64,000 nt of DNA from Mesorhizobium_L sp035547755 (GCA_035547755.1 DASZUG010000020.1:62001-126000), one strand, 5' to 3'; counted from the first letter of the stretch, positions 1 to 9,721 are shown. The notes: a model not told the origin generated them from the letters alone. Numbers and translations: made by a program.

Positions 1-86
1 ATAGCGACGGCCAGCTGGGGATTTCGTGGGGACGATGAGTTATGAACTTCACCTCACGCACCGGCGCGCTTGAGGTGCCACGAAGT

Positions 87-1683
87 CTATTTCACACCCG
101 GCTCAACTGGGTTTCTGTCGAGTTGATAAAAGGGAAATCGATCGATGGCAGCTTTCCGCGCTTTCAACGTCACGTCGCCATAATCATCACCTGCAGTCCT
201 CGACGCATGGTCCTGAATGGCATCGAGGGTCCGTCTGGAAATCCCTTGTTCCTCGCCCACCGTCTTGAAGCGGTGCCGCCAGCCATGATTGGGCTGGACC
301 CCTTCAGGAATGAGATCCGCGTCTTGGAGCCATTCGCTTATTCGGCCTGCAATTGCGCGAGCGGCCTTTATGGGGTTTCGGCTCTTACCGTCACGGTAGA
401 ATAAAGGACCGTCGGGGCGGCTGCCAGAAACTCGAGGAAGCCCATTTCGATCAATTGCGGATGCAACGGCACGTCTCGATAATACCGGCCTTCACTGTGC
501 CGGCCTCGGGCGTAATCCGCATGACCTGGATTTCACCCTCGGAACGAAAATCTCGTTTCCGCAATTGCGTGATCTCGGTAACACGCGCGCCGCTGAAGGC
601 GCACAAAATCGGCACCCATTGCTTTGCTGAGGTGGTTTGTGGCAGTTCCATCGTAGCCGGATTATCGGTGATAGCCGGAACGTGATCACGGGCAGCGCGT
701 AGGATTGCCACTGCTTCCTTATCGGTAAAGCCCTTTTCACGAATGCGCACTTTCTTTGGGACTTCCTGCCGAACGTCCTGTGCGACGTTGATGGGAAGCC
801 GATCATTGGCCTTCGCCCAATTCAGCACCGTGCGGATGGCGGCAAGATAGACATCGCTCACGGTCTTCGGGGAAAGCGTCTTCAGCCGGGCGTCACGCCA
901 TTTGATCAAGTCCTGCTTCGTGAGCCTGGCGGCGTCGTTGTGGCCGATGAATTTCACAAGGTCCGCGAAGACTGGGGTCCAGCGTTTTTCCGTTCCTTTT
1001 GCCTTGCCGACCAGCTTCTTCGCTGCAATATAGTCGGCAAGCAGCCCTTTTAAGGAGACAGGCGGCACCGGGTCCGGTTCCGCCTGTGCATTTGCGAGCA
1101 TCGGGTGCGAAGGCGTTCCGGTGAAGTCTCCCTCATCCCGCTCTGCGGCGCGGGCAAGCGCCTCATATTCCGAAATGCACATGGCGCGGGCGAGCATGCG
1201 CCATTCGTCGGACCCGACCTCCGCGGTGGTGTTGCCGAGGTGGCGAAAGCGTTCGATGCGGTTTCCGACCAACTCGGCAAGATCAGTATCATTGAGGCGG
1301 CCGGAGATGCCTTCGCGAAGCCTGGCCGCAAGAAGGTCATCCACCCCGACGCTGGCGTAGCGATAGTCGTTGCGTGCGGCTTCATCGAAAGCAAGTCGGG
1401 ATTGGTAGTTACGAAAGGCGATCTGCTCTGGTGCGAGCGGATAGCGCCCGACTGTCACTTTGCGCTGCCCCGCTTGCACCGCGCGTTGCTCTGCTAGGCT
1501 GATTTCATGCTGAAGAAGGGCGACTTCACTTGGTAACTTCCGCAACGCTGCCCGGTAATCAGGACCGAGCGGAGCACGCAATTCCGTCTTGCCACCGATG
1601 AACGGTCGCAACTCCTTGGGAACGACAAGTCGGGCGAAATACCGCCCGTTGCGATTTAACAAATGCCTGGTTTTGCCCGCCAC
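87..1683 (-). pseudogene. Tyrosine recombinase (integrase), frameshifted
   Basis: The first reading frame starts at a GTG at 1683 and runs to a stop at 451 (410 aa). It holds an N-terminal SAM-like/core-binding region and the first catalytic arginine (GARVTE, near the end). The rest of the catalytic domain is still encoded but in other frames: YRDVPLHPQL follows after a one-base loss near 483, and a second one-base loss near 411 leads to a frame that runs to a TAG at 87-89. That last frame has the H-G-W-R box, a following D-H, and the nucleophile tyrosine in DDYGD. The intact protein would have been about 530 aa, usual for this integrase type. The gene lies about 90 bp downstream of tRNA-Thr on the same strand, the classic position for a tRNA-targeted integrase. 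Sequencing error is the alternative to true decay. Confidence 0.8.
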
Positions 1684-1692
1684 CGGCGACGT

Positions 1693-1719
1693 CCATTTGT
1701 AACGAGTTTTGTAACATCG
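1693..1719. repeat. Short direct repeat upstream of the integrase
   Basis: On the minus strand GTTACAAA occurs twice, separated by ACTC, just upstream of the integrase start and between it and the tRNA gene. Arm-type or excisionase sites often sit here in integrative elements, but two 8-base copies are weak evidence. Confidence 0.25.
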
Positions 1720-1774
1720 TTATGGGCACGCAGTCTTGCGCGTCAAGCACTTCAACCATTTCAGAGAGATAGAA

Positions 1775-1849
<75 letters not shown>

Positions 1850-1920
1850 GATCCCGAATGCGGCGGACATTTGCCACAGCACTATCAGCAAAGCAAGCGC
1901 GCTGTCCGGGCGGCTTGAAG

Positions 1921-1953
1921 AAAAGCACCCCTGTGGCAGGCCTTGGTGCTTTT
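1921..1953 (+). terminator. Terminator-like hairpin between divergent genes
   Basis: AAAAGCACC (1921-1929) pairs with GGTGCTTTT (1945-1953), giving a nine-pair stem, and a run of T follows on the plus strand. It sits between tRNA-Thr (minus) and the small gene at 2028 (plus), so no annotated gene obviously ends here. It could end a short unannotated transcript. Confidence 0.45.
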
Positions 1954-2027
1954 TGATCGAAAATCAGCTAAGAACAAAGCCAAGGAACAACAGCCAGCGG
2001 CTACCACCGCGAGCGACGGGCGAAGGA

Positions 2028-2222
2028 ATGGCTTCAGACAAGGATGGGACACCCGGCGTTGCTTCCAACGATCGGGCGAAGGCGGCGGATCGCAAGGCGC
2101 GACTGGCGGAGGAATTGAGAGCCAATCTCCAGCGCCGCAAATCGCAGGCGCGCTCGCGCCGCCAGGGCGCCACGGATGCCCGGCCCGACGGGTTGTCCAC
2201 AGACCGGCACAAAAAGGACTGA
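2028..2222 (+). CDS. Small basic hypothetical protein
   Basis: This encodes 64 aa. I chose the ATG at 2028 because a purine-rich GAAGGA sits just upstream; longer versions starting near 1943-1953 would run through the hairpin. The protein is hydrophilic and rich in Lys, Arg and Ala, with a helical segment near residues 15-45 (DRKARLAEELRANLQRRK). It has no signal peptide and no membrane segment. Similar small basic proteins are common in rhizobia upstream of murA, which matches the position here, 133 bp before murA. Function is unknown. Existence as a gene is likely but not certain. Confidence 0.6.
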   Translation: MASDKDGTPGVASNDRAKAADRKARLAEELRANLQRRKSQARSRRQGATDARPDGLSTDRHKKD

Positions 2223-2355
2223 ATCGCATAGGATCACGCCTGCGTTGAGTTTCCATTAACCTCGTTCTTGCAGCTTCTTCACCGTTCCTTTAGATCGTCC
2301 GCCCAATCCTCCCTTGATCTTCGCCTGGCCGGCGCAAACCTGGAAAGCACGCCTC

Positions 2356-3645
2356 ATGGACCGAATCAGAATTGTCGGCGGCAATGAGCTCAAGGGCACG
2401 ATCCCCATTTCCGGCGCGAAGAACGCCGCCTTGCCGCTGATGATCGCGTCGCTTCTGACCGACGATACGCTGACGCTCGAAAACGTGCCGCATCTTGCCG
2501 ACGTCGAGCAACTGATCCGCATTCTCGGCAATCATGGCGTCGATTATTCCGTCAATGGCCGGCGTGAACATCAGAACGGCAGCTATTCGCGCACGATCCA
2601 TTTCACCGCGCGGCATATCGTCGATACAACCGCGCCCTATGAACTTGTCTCCAAGATGCGGGCGAGCTTCTGGGTCATCGGCCCGCTTCTCGCCCGCATG
2701 GGCGAGGCGAGGGTGTCGCTGCCGGGCGGCTGCGCCATCGGCACGCGCCCTGTCGATCTCTTCATCGACGGGCTGGCGCGGCTCGGCGCCGAGATCGATA
2801 TCGACAATGGTTATGTCGTGGCGCGCGCGCCGAAGCGCCTCATCGGCAACCGCTATGTCTTCCCGAAGGTTTCGGTCGGCGCCACACATGTGCTGATGAT
2901 GGCGGCGACGCTCGCCCGCGGCGTGACGGTGCTCGAAAACGCCGCGCGCGAACCGGAAGTCATCAATCTCGCCGAATGCCTCATGGCGATGGGCGCCAAA
3001 ATCGAAGGCGCGGGAACCTCGACCATCACCATCGAAGGCGTCGAGACATTGTCGGGCGCGCGTCACCGGATCATCCCCGATCGCATCGAGACGGGCACCT
3101 ATGCGATGGCCGTAGCCATGACGGGCGGCGAAGTTCTTCTTGAAGGCGCGCGCACGGATCTGCTCGAAACCGTGTTCGAGACATTGGCTGAAACCGGGGC
3201 CGAGATCACCCCGCTCAATTCCGGGGTTCGCGTCAGGCGAAACGGCAGCGGCATCGCCGCGGTCGACGTTTCGACCGCGCCGTTTCCCGGCTTCCCGACG
3301 GATTTGCAGGCGCAATTCATGGGCCTGATGACCATGGCGAAGGGCAGGGCGCGCATCACCGAGACGATCTTCGAGAACCGTTTCATGCATGTGCAGGAAC
3401 TGGCGCGGCTGGGTGCCCATATCCAGCTCCAGGGCCAGACGGCGATTGTCGAGGGCGTCAAGCTTCTGAAAGGCGCGCCGGTGATGGCGACGGATTTGCG
3501 CGCCTCGGTTTCCCTCGTGATTGCGGGCCTTGCCGCCGAGGGCGAAACGGTCGTCAATCGCGTCTATCACCTCGACCGCGGATTCGAGCGGCTGGAGGAA
3601 AAGCTGTCCGCCTGCGGCGCGATGGTGGAGCGGATTTCTGCCTGA
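2356..3645 (+). CDS. murA: UDP-N-acetylglucosamine 1-carboxyvinyltransferase
   Basis: MurA transfers enolpyruvate from PEP to UDP-GlcNAc, the first committed step of peptidoglycan synthesis in the cytoplasm. The protein is 429 aa, normal for the family. The start MDRIRIVGG (ATG 2356) matches family N termini; a longer in-frame ORF begins at 2314 but would add an atypical leader. The conserved SGAKNA (Lys22-Asn23) is present. The catalytic loop PGGCAIGTRPVDLF carries the cysteine (about residue 126) that reacts with PEP and is the fosfomycin target. The inverted-domain EPT fold repeats are recognisable along the length. It follows the small basic gene and is read away from the converging MFS gene downstream. 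Confidence 0.97.
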   Translation: MDRIRIVGGNELKGTIPISGAKNAALPLMIASLLTDDTLTLENVPHLADVEQLIRILGNHGVDYSVNGRREHQNGSYSRTIHFTARHIVDTTAPYELVSKMRASFWVIGPLLARMGEARVSLPGGCAIGTRPVDLFIDGLARLGAEIDIDNGYVVARAPKRLIGNRYVFPKVSVGATHVLMMAATLARGVTVLENAAREPEVINLAECLMAMGAKIEGAGTSTITIEGVETLSGARHRIIPDRIETGTYAMAVAMTGGEVLLEGARTDLLETVFETLAETGAEITPLNSGVRVRRNGSGIAAVDVSTAPFPGFPTDLQAQFMGLMTMAKGRARITETIFENRFMHVQELARLGAHIQLQGQTAIVEGVKLLKGAPVMATDLRASVSLVIAGLAAEGETVVNRVYHLDRGFERLEEKLSACGAMVERISA

Positions 3646-3673
3646 ATCCTAGCCATCTTGCTTTCAAGCCGGC

Positions 3674-4885
3674 TCAATCCGTCATCGTCATGATCTCTCC
3701 GCGCCGTTCCGGGCTGAAGCGGATAACGATGATGATCGCCACCGCGACCACGCCGCCGACCACCGCCAGTGCGAAGCCATAGCTGTTCGCTTCGGCGAGG
3801 CCCGCCTGCCATGGCCCGATATAGGACGCCGCCAGATTGCCGGCCTGATAGACGAAGCCCGGCAGGGTCGCCCGGACTGCGCCCGGCGACAATTCATTGA
3901 GGTGGACGGGGATGATGCCCCAGGCGCCCTGGACGGCGATCTGCATGATGAAGGCGCCGACCGCCAGCATGAAAGGCGTGGAACTGTAGGCCCATACCGG
4001 GATCGATGGCAGCGCGATGATACAGGCGATGGTGATGGCGTTGACGCGGCCGATCTTCTCCGAAAACCAGCCGAAGAAAAGGCCGCCGACAATCGCGCCG
4101 ATATTGGCGACCACCGTGATCCAGCTCACCGTGCCGTGGGAGAACTGGTGCTGCTTTTCGAGGAATGTCGGATAGAGGTCCTGCGTACCATGGCTGAAGA
4201 GGTTGAAGAACATCATCAGCACGACGGCATAGAGCGCCACGCCCCAATGGGATTTCAGCGTTTTCATCAATCCGGGCACTGTCTTTCCTTGCGCTTCAAC
4301 GAAAACGGGCGATTCCGGCACATGCGAGCGGATGAAGAGCACGATGAGCGCCGGCAGGATCGAGAGCAGGAACATGCCGCGCCACTCCATGACATAGCCG
4401 CCGAAATGGCGCTGATAGAGAAGCCCGAAGGCGATTGCGGCGACGAGATAACCGGTGGGATAGCCGGCTTGCAGAAGGCCCGAAACGATGCCGCGCGACC
4501 GAGGCGGGATGGACTCCATCGCGAGCGAGCTGCCGAGCCCCCATTCGCCACCCATCGCGACGCCGAAAAGCGCGCGCAGGCCAAGAAAAACGGTCAGATT
4601 CGGCGAAAAGGCCGCGGCTGCGCCGATCACCGAGTAGCTGACAACGTTGAGCATCAGCATCGGCCTGCGGCCGAAACGATCCGCCAGCCGCCCGAAGATG
4701 AAAGCGCCGATAAAACGGGTCGCCAGGGTGAGGAACAGCGCTTCCGCCACCTCGGGAATGGCGACTCCGAACGATTTGGCGATATCGCGCAGGAGAAAGG
4801 TGAGGAGAAAGAAGTCGAAGGCGTCGAGCGTCCAGCCGAGGAAAGCGGCAAGGACGGTCTTCTTTTGCGCAGATGTCAGATCCAT
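3674..4885 (-). CDS. MFS transporter, SHS-like (lactate/sialate type)
   Basis: This is a 403-aa major facilitator with about 12 hydrophobic segments. MFS motif A is visible between segments 2 and 3 (GRLADRFGRRP, about residues 60-70). The opening MDLTSAQKKTVLAAFLGWTL and the LDAFDFF stretch resemble the sialate:H+ symporter family that includes lactate and pyruvate carriers and related organic-acid permeases. A good ribosome site (GGAGAG, 4 nt before ATG) supports the start at 4885. The gene converges on murA and is divergent from the DUF2948-hisD operon. The substrate is not readable from sequence; a small carboxylate is a guess from the family. Confidence 0.85.
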   Translation of the reverse strand: MDLTSAQKKTVLAAFLGWTLDAFDFFLLTFLLRDIAKSFGVAIPEVAEALFLTLATRFIGAFIFGRLADRFGRRPMLMLNVVSYSVIGAAAAFSPNLTVFLGLRALFGVAMGGEWGLGSSLAMESIPPRSRGIVSGLLQAGYPTGYLVAAIAFGLLYQRHFGGYVMEWRGMFLLSILPALIVLFIRSHVPESPVFVEAQGKTVPGLMKTLKSHWGVALYAVVLMMFFNLFSHGTQDLYPTFLEKQHQFSHGTVSWITVVANIGAIVGGLFFGWFSEKIGRVNAITIACIIALPSIPVWAYSSTPFMLAVGAFIMQIAVQGAWGIIPVHLNELSPGAVRATLPGFVYQAGNLAASYIGPWQAGLAEANSYGFALAVVGGVVAVAIIIVIRFSPERRGEIMTMTD

Positions 4886-5084
4886 GAGACTCTCCAGTCA
4901 ATGAATGACCGCTCCGGTACAAAGTTCCGACGGTCTCTTTGCCATCTATTTTAACGCATGAAATATGAGGCAGGCCTCAAAAAACGCAGGACCAGCCGCA
5001 TGGAGACACGGGTTGCGCGGGGCCCGAAGACCGCCTAACAGAAGGCGAACCGCAACTGTCCCCGGGTCCGACTGGCGCTGATCG

Positions 5085-5519
5085 ATGGACGCAATTAAGC
5101 TCGTGGCTCTCGATGAGGAGGATCTGAAGATCCTTTCCGCACATGTGCAGGATTCGGTCATGCGGGTCGGCGATATCGACTTCCAGCCCTCGCGGAAGAG
5201 ATTTCTCGTGCCGATGAACCGGTTCGTGTGGGAAGGAAAAAGAAGCTTCCTTTCCAGGTTGCACAATGAGCGTCATCGCGCCGTCCTGCATTTCGACCGC
5301 ATCGGCTCGATGCAGACCGCCGGGATTTCGCGCGACAAGCCTGACGACGTCCTCTCGCTTCTGACAATCCGTTTCGAGCCGGCCGCGCCGCCTGCCGGCG
5401 TCATCGAGCTCATCTTTGCCGGCAAGGCCGCGATAAGGCTCGAAGCCGAATGCATCGAGGCGCGTCTCACCGATCTGGGAGCGGCCTGGCAAGCCTCGTC
5501 CCGGCCCGTCCACGATTGA
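5085..5519 (+). CDS. DUF2948 family protein
   Basis: This 144-aa cytoplasmic protein matches the DUF2948 family: an opening of the form IKLVALDEEDL, then AHVQDSV and a conserved FLVPMNRFVWE segment near residue 40. The family is conserved across Hyphomicrobiales and typically precedes hisD, as here, with only 8 bp between the genes. There are no catalytic motifs I can name and no membrane segments. It is probably the first gene of an operon with hisD, the UPF0262 gene and the phosphatase. The function is unknown. Confidence 0.85.
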   Translation: MDAIKLVALDEEDLKILSAHVQDSVMRVGDIDFQPSRKRFLVPMNRFVWEGKRSFLSRLHNERHRAVLHFDRIGSMQTAGISRDKPDDVLSLLTIRFEPAAPPAGVIELIFAGKAAIRLEAECIEARLTDLGAAWQASSRPVHD

Positions 5520-5527
5520 TCGATCCC

Positions 5528-6820
5528 ATGGCCCAATTCCTTTTCCAATCCAGTCCCGATTTCGAGCAGGTCTTCAGCGCTTTCCTCGCCACCAAGCGGG
5601 AAGTCTCGGAGGATGTCGATGCAAGCGTGCGCGACATACTGCGCAAGGTGAGATCGGGGGGTGACGCCGCCCTCGAGGCTTATTCAGCGAAATTCGACAG
5701 GATCGATTTCAACGTTACGTCTCTGGCGGTCGCGCCGGAGGAAATCGCGAAAGCGGTTGCGGAGGCCGATCCCGATACGGTCGCCGCTCTTACGCTGGCG
5801 CGTGACCGCATCATGGCGCATCACCGGCGGCAACTGCCGAAAGACGATCGCTATACCGATCCGATCGGCGTCGAACTAGGCTCCCGCTGGACCGCGATCC
5901 AATCCGTCGGCCTTTATGTGCCCGGCGGTACGGCAAGCTATCCGAGCTCCGTCCTGATGAACGCCGTACCGGCCAATGTCGCCGGCGTGGAGCGGATCGT
6001 CATGGCGGTTCCTGCGCCGGACGGCAGACTCAACCCGCTCGTCCTCGTCGCCGCCCATCTTGCCGGCGTCAGCGAAATCTACCGCATGGGCGGCGCCCAG
6101 GCGATTGCCGCGCTTGCCTATGGGACGCAGACCATCCGCCCGGTCGCCAAGATCGTCGGACCGGGCAACGCCTATGTGGCGGCGGCCAAGCGCCAGGTTT
6201 TCGGCACTGTGGGCATCGACATGATCGCCGGCCCGTCGGAAGTACTCGTCGTCGCCGATGCCGCCAATGATCCCGACTGGATCGCGGCCGACCTTCTGGC
6301 GCAGGCCGAGCACGACAAGGCGGCCCAATCGATCCTGATCACCGATGATCAGGCTTTCGGCAAGGCTGTGGAGGCAGCTGTCGAACGGCAGTTGCGGCAA
6401 TTGCCGCGTAGCGACATCGCCGCCGCGAGCTGGCGCGATTTCGGCGCCATCATTGTCGTCGATAATTTCGACCATGCCATCCCGTTGGTGGATCGCATCG
6501 CCCCCGAACATCTGGAACTGGCCATCGACGACGCGGAAAATTTCCTCGCCAAGATACGCAATGCCGGAGCCGTCTTCATCGGCCGTCATACGCCCGAAGT
6601 CATCGGCGATTATGTCGGCGGCTCCAACCATGTCCTGCCGACGGCGCGGTCGGCGCGTTTCTCGTCGGGGCTGTCCGTCCTCGATTTCGTCAAGCGCACC
6701 TCGATCCTCAAGCTCGGATCCGATCAGCTGCGGGAGCTCGCGCCCGCCGCGATCCGGCTCGCCGAGGCAGAGGGGCTCGGCGCGCACGCGCGCTCCGTTT
6801 CGATCAGGCTCAACCGTTGA
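5528..6820 (+). CDS. hisD: Histidinol dehydrogenase
   Basis: HisD oxidises L-histidinol to L-histidine in two NAD-dependent steps, ending histidine biosynthesis; it is a zinc enzyme. The protein is 430 aa, the usual length. The ATG at 5528 gives MAQFLFQSS; a longer frame from 5450 overlaps the DUF2948 gene and is not needed. Recognisable blocks are VPGGTASYPSSVLMN (nucleotide/substrate region), GPGNAYV, DMIAGPSEV and the catalytic IAPEHLEL near residue 325, followed by GDYVGGSNHVLPT. It lies 8 bp after the DUF2948 gene and 4 bp before the UPF0262 gene, so the three are probably co-transcribed. Confidence 0.97.
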   Translation: MAQFLFQSSPDFEQVFSAFLATKREVSEDVDASVRDILRKVRSGGDAALEAYSAKFDRIDFNVTSLAVAPEEIAKAVAEADPDTVAALTLARDRIMAHHRRQLPKDDRYTDPIGVELGSRWTAIQSVGLYVPGGTASYPSSVLMNAVPANVAGVERIVMAVPAPDGRLNPLVLVAAHLAGVSEIYRMGGAQAIAALAYGTQTIRPVAKIVGPGNAYVAAAKRQVFGTVGIDMIAGPSEVLVVADAANDPDWIAADLLAQAEHDKAAQSILITDDQAFGKAVEAAVERQLRQLPRSDIAAASWRDFGAIIVVDNFDHAIPLVDRIAPEHLELAIDDAENFLAKIRNAGAVFIGRHTPEVIGDYVGGSNHVLPTARSARFSSGLSVLDFVKRTSILKLGSDQLRELAPAAIRLAEAEGLGAHARSVSIRLNR

Positions 6821-6824
6821 CGCG

Positions 6825-7310
6825 ATGGCCCGCGAAAACCCGGACAGCTACCGTCTGAGCGATGTCGAACTTGACGAATCGATCGGCCGTTCCACGCCGG
6901 ACATCGAGCATGAGCGCGCCGTGGCCATTTTCGATCTCGTCGAGAACAACAGTTTCCGGCCTGTCGCCGACGACGATTGTGGTCCCTACAGGCTGAAGCT
7001 CGCCATCTTGCAGTCGCGGCTGGTCCTCGACATTTCGCGCGAAAATGGTGACGCGGTGGTGAAGCATATGCTTTCGCTCACTCCTTTCCGCCGCATCGTG
7101 AAGGATTATTTTCTCATCTGCGAAAGCTATTATGCGGCGATCCGCAATGCCACGCCGACGCAGATCGAGGCGATCGACATGGGGCGGCGCGGCCTTCACA
7201 ATGAAGGATCGCAGACGCTGATGGATCGTCTGGCGGGAAAGGTGGAACTGGATTTCGATACGGCGCGCCGCCTGTTCACGCTGATTTGCGTGCTGCATTG
7301 GCGGGGGTAG
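6825..7310 (+). CDS. UPF0262 family protein
   Basis: This encodes 161 aa. The start at ATG 6825 lies 4 bp after hisD; the longer frame reaching back into hisD is a shadow. Conserved UPF0262 features are visible: ERAVAIFDL near residue 27, a LRLVLDIS-type strand (here SRLVLDIS), LTPFRRIVKDYFLICESYY and a C-terminal FTLICVLHWRG. The family is confined largely to alphaproteobacteria and regularly sits between hisD and a low-molecular-weight phosphatase gene. It is predicted cytoplasmic, with no known activity. Confidence 0.88.
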   Translation: MARENPDSYRLSDVELDESIGRSTPDIEHERAVAIFDLVENNSFRPVADDDCGPYRLKLAILQSRLVLDISRENGDAVVKHMLSLTPFRRIVKDYFLICESYYAAIRNATPTQIEAIDMGRRGLHNEGSQTLMDRLAGKVELDFDTARRLFTLICVLHWRG

Positions 7311-7399
7311 AACGTGGCCTGTCTCTCCACAGGCGAGTGCCGGATGCGCGCGCTGCCGCCTTGTCGGAGCCCAGCATGACGGCAAGGGAGGATCCTGCC

Positions 7400-7876
7400 A
7401 TGCCGGACGCCCCGCCGACAGCAGCGGAACGCAGGACGCCTGGCTCCATTCTTTTCCTCTGCGGGTTGAACGCCATCCGGTCGCCGATTGCCGAGCAACT
7501 GGCTCGCAGGATGCTACCGCCGACTGTTTTCATTGCCTCTGCCGGCGTGCATGCCGGCGAGCGCGATCCGTTTGTCGATGCCGTGCTGGCGGAATCCGGC
7601 CTGTCGCTCGGCAATCGGCAGCCGCGTAGGCTGGAGGACATGGAAGACGTCTATTTCGACCTGATTGTCACGCTTGCGCCGGAGGCGCATCACAGGGCGC
7701 TCGAACTAACGCGATCATTGGCCGTCGACGTGGAGTATTGGCCGACACCCGACCCCACGACCACCACGGGAAGCCGCGAGCACATTCTGGCGGCCTATCG
7801 CGATGTCCGCGACCGGCTCGCGCGTCGCATCGCTTCCCGCTTCGGCAAACAGGTTTCCGGCCTGCAACCTGAATAA
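7400..7876 (+). CDS. Low-molecular-weight protein-tyrosine phosphatase family protein
   Basis: This 158-aa protein has the P-loop signature C-X5-R-S (CGLNAIRS, about residues 20-27) and the general-acid region PDP near residue 118, both needed for LMW-PTPase or arsenate-reductase-like chemistry. I chose the ATG at 7400 because AAGGGAGG lies 7 nt upstream; an ATG at 7376 and longer frames lack a comparable site. It belongs to the conserved DUF2948-hisD-UPF0262-phosphatase-infA arrangement. The physiological substrate is unknown; no arsenic genes are nearby, so a phosphatase role is more likely than arsenate reduction. Confidence 0.85.
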   Translation: MPDAPPTAAERRTPGSILFLCGLNAIRSPIAEQLARRMLPPTVFIASAGVHAGERDPFVDAVLAESGLSLGNRQPRRLEDMEDVYFDLIVTLAPEAHHRALELTRSLAVDVEYWPTPDPTTTTGSREHILAAYRDVRDRLARRIASRFGKQVSGLQPE

Positions 7877-7976
7877 GCATGTTCACAAAGCCCGCATAAT
7901 CCTATAGGTTCCGCGCCGGTTCCGGCCCGACAGATCGCCGATGAGGCGGGAACGCAATCCAGACCGAAGGTAGCGA

Positions 7977-8195
7977 ATGCCGAAGGAAGAAGTCCTCGAA
8001 TTTCCGGGCGTTGTCACGGAACTTTTGCCCAATGCGATGTTTCGCGTGAAGCTTGAGAATGAACACGAAATCATAGCGCACACGGCCGGGCGCATGCGCA
8101 AGAACCGCATCCGCGTCCTGACCGGCGACAAGGTTCTGGTCGAGATGACGCCCTACGATCTCACCAAGGGGCGGATCACCTACCGCTTCAAATGA
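7977..8195 (+). CDS. infA: Translation initiation factor IF-1
   Basis: IF-1 binds the A site of the 30S subunit and assists IF-2 and IF-3 during initiation. The 72-aa protein is full length, with the single S1/OB fold seen as [34 protein letters not shown] and ITYRFK at the C terminus. It has 100 bp of upstream DNA after the phosphatase gene and precedes maf by 42 bp, an order common to rhizobia. Confidence 0.98.
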
Positions 8196-8237
8196 CCGGC
8201 TGAGGCATAACGCCGGAACCCCCGCAGCAGGATGGTC

Positions 8238-8870
8238 ATGAGCGCATCCCAGAAGCTTATCCTCGCCTCTGGCTCGCCCCGCCGGATAGCGCTCTTGCAG
8301 CAGGCAGGCATCGAACCCGATCGCATCCTGCCGGCGGAAGTGGACGAAACGCCGCTCCGTTCCGAACATCCGCGTTCTCTCGCCAAGCGCCTCGCCAAGG
8401 CCAAGGCCGAGACCGCGCGCGCCTATCTGGCGGAGGAAGGCGATTCGGGCGACGGTTTCATCCTCGCCGCCGACACGGTCGTTGCGGTCGGGCGCCGTAT
8501 CCTGCCCAAGACCGAAGTGACGGAGGAGGCGGCGAACTGCCTCGGCCTGCTTTCGGGCCGCTCGCACAGGGTCTTCACCGGCGTCTGCCTTATCACGCCT
8601 GGCGGAAGCATCCGCCAGCGGATGAGCGAGACGCGGGTGCGCTTCAAGCGACTGCCGCGCAATGAGATCGAAAACTATCTTGCTTCCGGCGAATGGCGCG
8701 GCAAGGCGGGAGGCTATGCGATCCAGGGGCTCGCAGGCGCATTCGTGGTCAAGCTGATCGGCTCCTATACGGGCGTTGTCGGACTGCCGCTTTACGAAGC
8801 GGCCGCGCTTCTCGCCGGCGAGGGCTACAAGGCGCGTCGGCGTGAGCCGGAGGTGGTAGCGGCATCGTAA
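8238..8870 (+). CDS. maf: Maf-like nucleoside triphosphate pyrophosphatase
   Basis: Maf proteins hydrolyse non-canonical or excess nucleoside triphosphates to monophosphates. This 210-aa copy has the N-terminal LILASGSPRR signature (residues 6-15), the EVDETPLRSE segment and the ADTVVAVGRRILPKT block that holds the metal and substrate residues. The ATG at 8238 is preferred over 8232 because CAGG ends 6 nt before it. It follows infA and precedes yacG, in the usual rhizobial order. Whether it prefers dTTP/UTP or modified nucleotides cannot be told by eye. Confidence 0.93.
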   Translation: MSASQKLILASGSPRRIALLQQAGIEPDRILPAEVDETPLRSEHPRSLAKRLAKAKAETARAYLAEEGDSGDGFILAADTVVAVGRRILPKTEVTEEAANCLGLLSGRSHRVFTGVCLITPGGSIRQRMSETRVRFKRLPRNEIENYLASGEWRGKAGGYAIQGLAGAFVVKLIGSYTGVVGLPLYEAAALLAGEGYKARRREPEVVAAS

Positions 8871-9095
8871 GCGTCGCCGCACTTCGGAGCGGGATGTCGA
8901 TCATCGTCAACGGTGGGATGCTTCCGATGCTCCTCCTTGATGGCCGGCCAATCGAACCATAGATCACGGGGCGGCGAGGAAGGGCTGCGGCTATGCATTG
9001 AACGGGCAGGGCGATGGGATCGTTGCAGGCCGCCTAGCCCCAAAGCGCGCTGAAAGCGGTTCCAGCGGGGACGCGATGACGAGGAAAGATCAGGC

Positions 9096-9302
9096 ATGAA
9101 GGATTCCACGAAAGTCACGCCGTTGCGCGCGAGGCATCCATGTCCCGAATGCGGGCGTCCCTCGACCCGCGACAGCTATCCCTTCTGCTCACCACGCTGC
9201 AAGGATCTCGATCTCAACCGCTGGCTCTCCGGCCGGTATGTGATTCCGGCGACGGAGGAGGAGGCTCAGCAGGACGGAAATGGCGGCAATTCCACGCAAT
9301 AG
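9096..9302 (+). CDS. yacG: DNA gyrase inhibitor YacG (zinc-binding)
   Basis: YacG is a small zinc protein that binds GyrB and reduces gyrase supercoiling in E. coli. The 68-aa product has the C-X2-C (CPEC) and C-X3-C (CSPRC) pairs about 15 residues apart and the following DLNRWLSGRYVIP, all diagnostic. It lies downstream of maf across a 225-bp gap in which I see no gene, and upstream of tRNA-Phe. Confidence 0.95.
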   Translation: MKDSTKVTPLRARHPCPECGRPSTRDSYPFCSPRCKDLDLNRWLSGRYVIPATEEEAQQDGNGGNSTQ

Positions 9303-9356
9303 GGCGGAAGGGAATGCGGATGCCGTTCGATGGGGAAACAATCGCGCCGCACGCGC

Positions 9357-9384
9357 TGGACAGCGCGAAATCTCATGCTATAAC
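9357..9384 (+). promoter_or_regulatory. Putative promoter of tRNA-Phe
   Basis: TGGACA (9357-9362), a 16-nt spacer and TATAAC (9379-9384) make a reasonable housekeeping promoter, but the distance to the mature tRNA 5' end (about 75 nt) implies a long leader. Seen by motif only. Confidence 0.4.
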
Positions 9385-9459
9385 GCACGCGCTTTCGGCC
9401 GACCGGAACCATTCGCCGGCCGGGAGATCACAGGTTCCAAGCCTGTCGAACGGAGATGT

Positions 9460-9535
<76 letters not shown>

Positions 9536-9721
9536 CTGTTTTTCGGTTTTTCCCCATCTCCCCACAGGCCTAGCGGTTAGATTAGCTTGTTTTGCCTGTC
9601 CTGCGAAACGGCCGGCATTAACCTGGCCTTCACCTAATATCGCCATCGTAAAACCTGAGCGGGTCGGGTTCTTTGTACCGCTCCATTTTCAACTCACGGC
9701 TCCCGCGCCGCGCAAGAATTC

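Noticed and set aside
2290..3570. Long minus-strand ORF opposite murA (426 aa)
   Set aside because: Shadow of a high-GC gene; Arg/His/Asp-rich composition and no family motifs.
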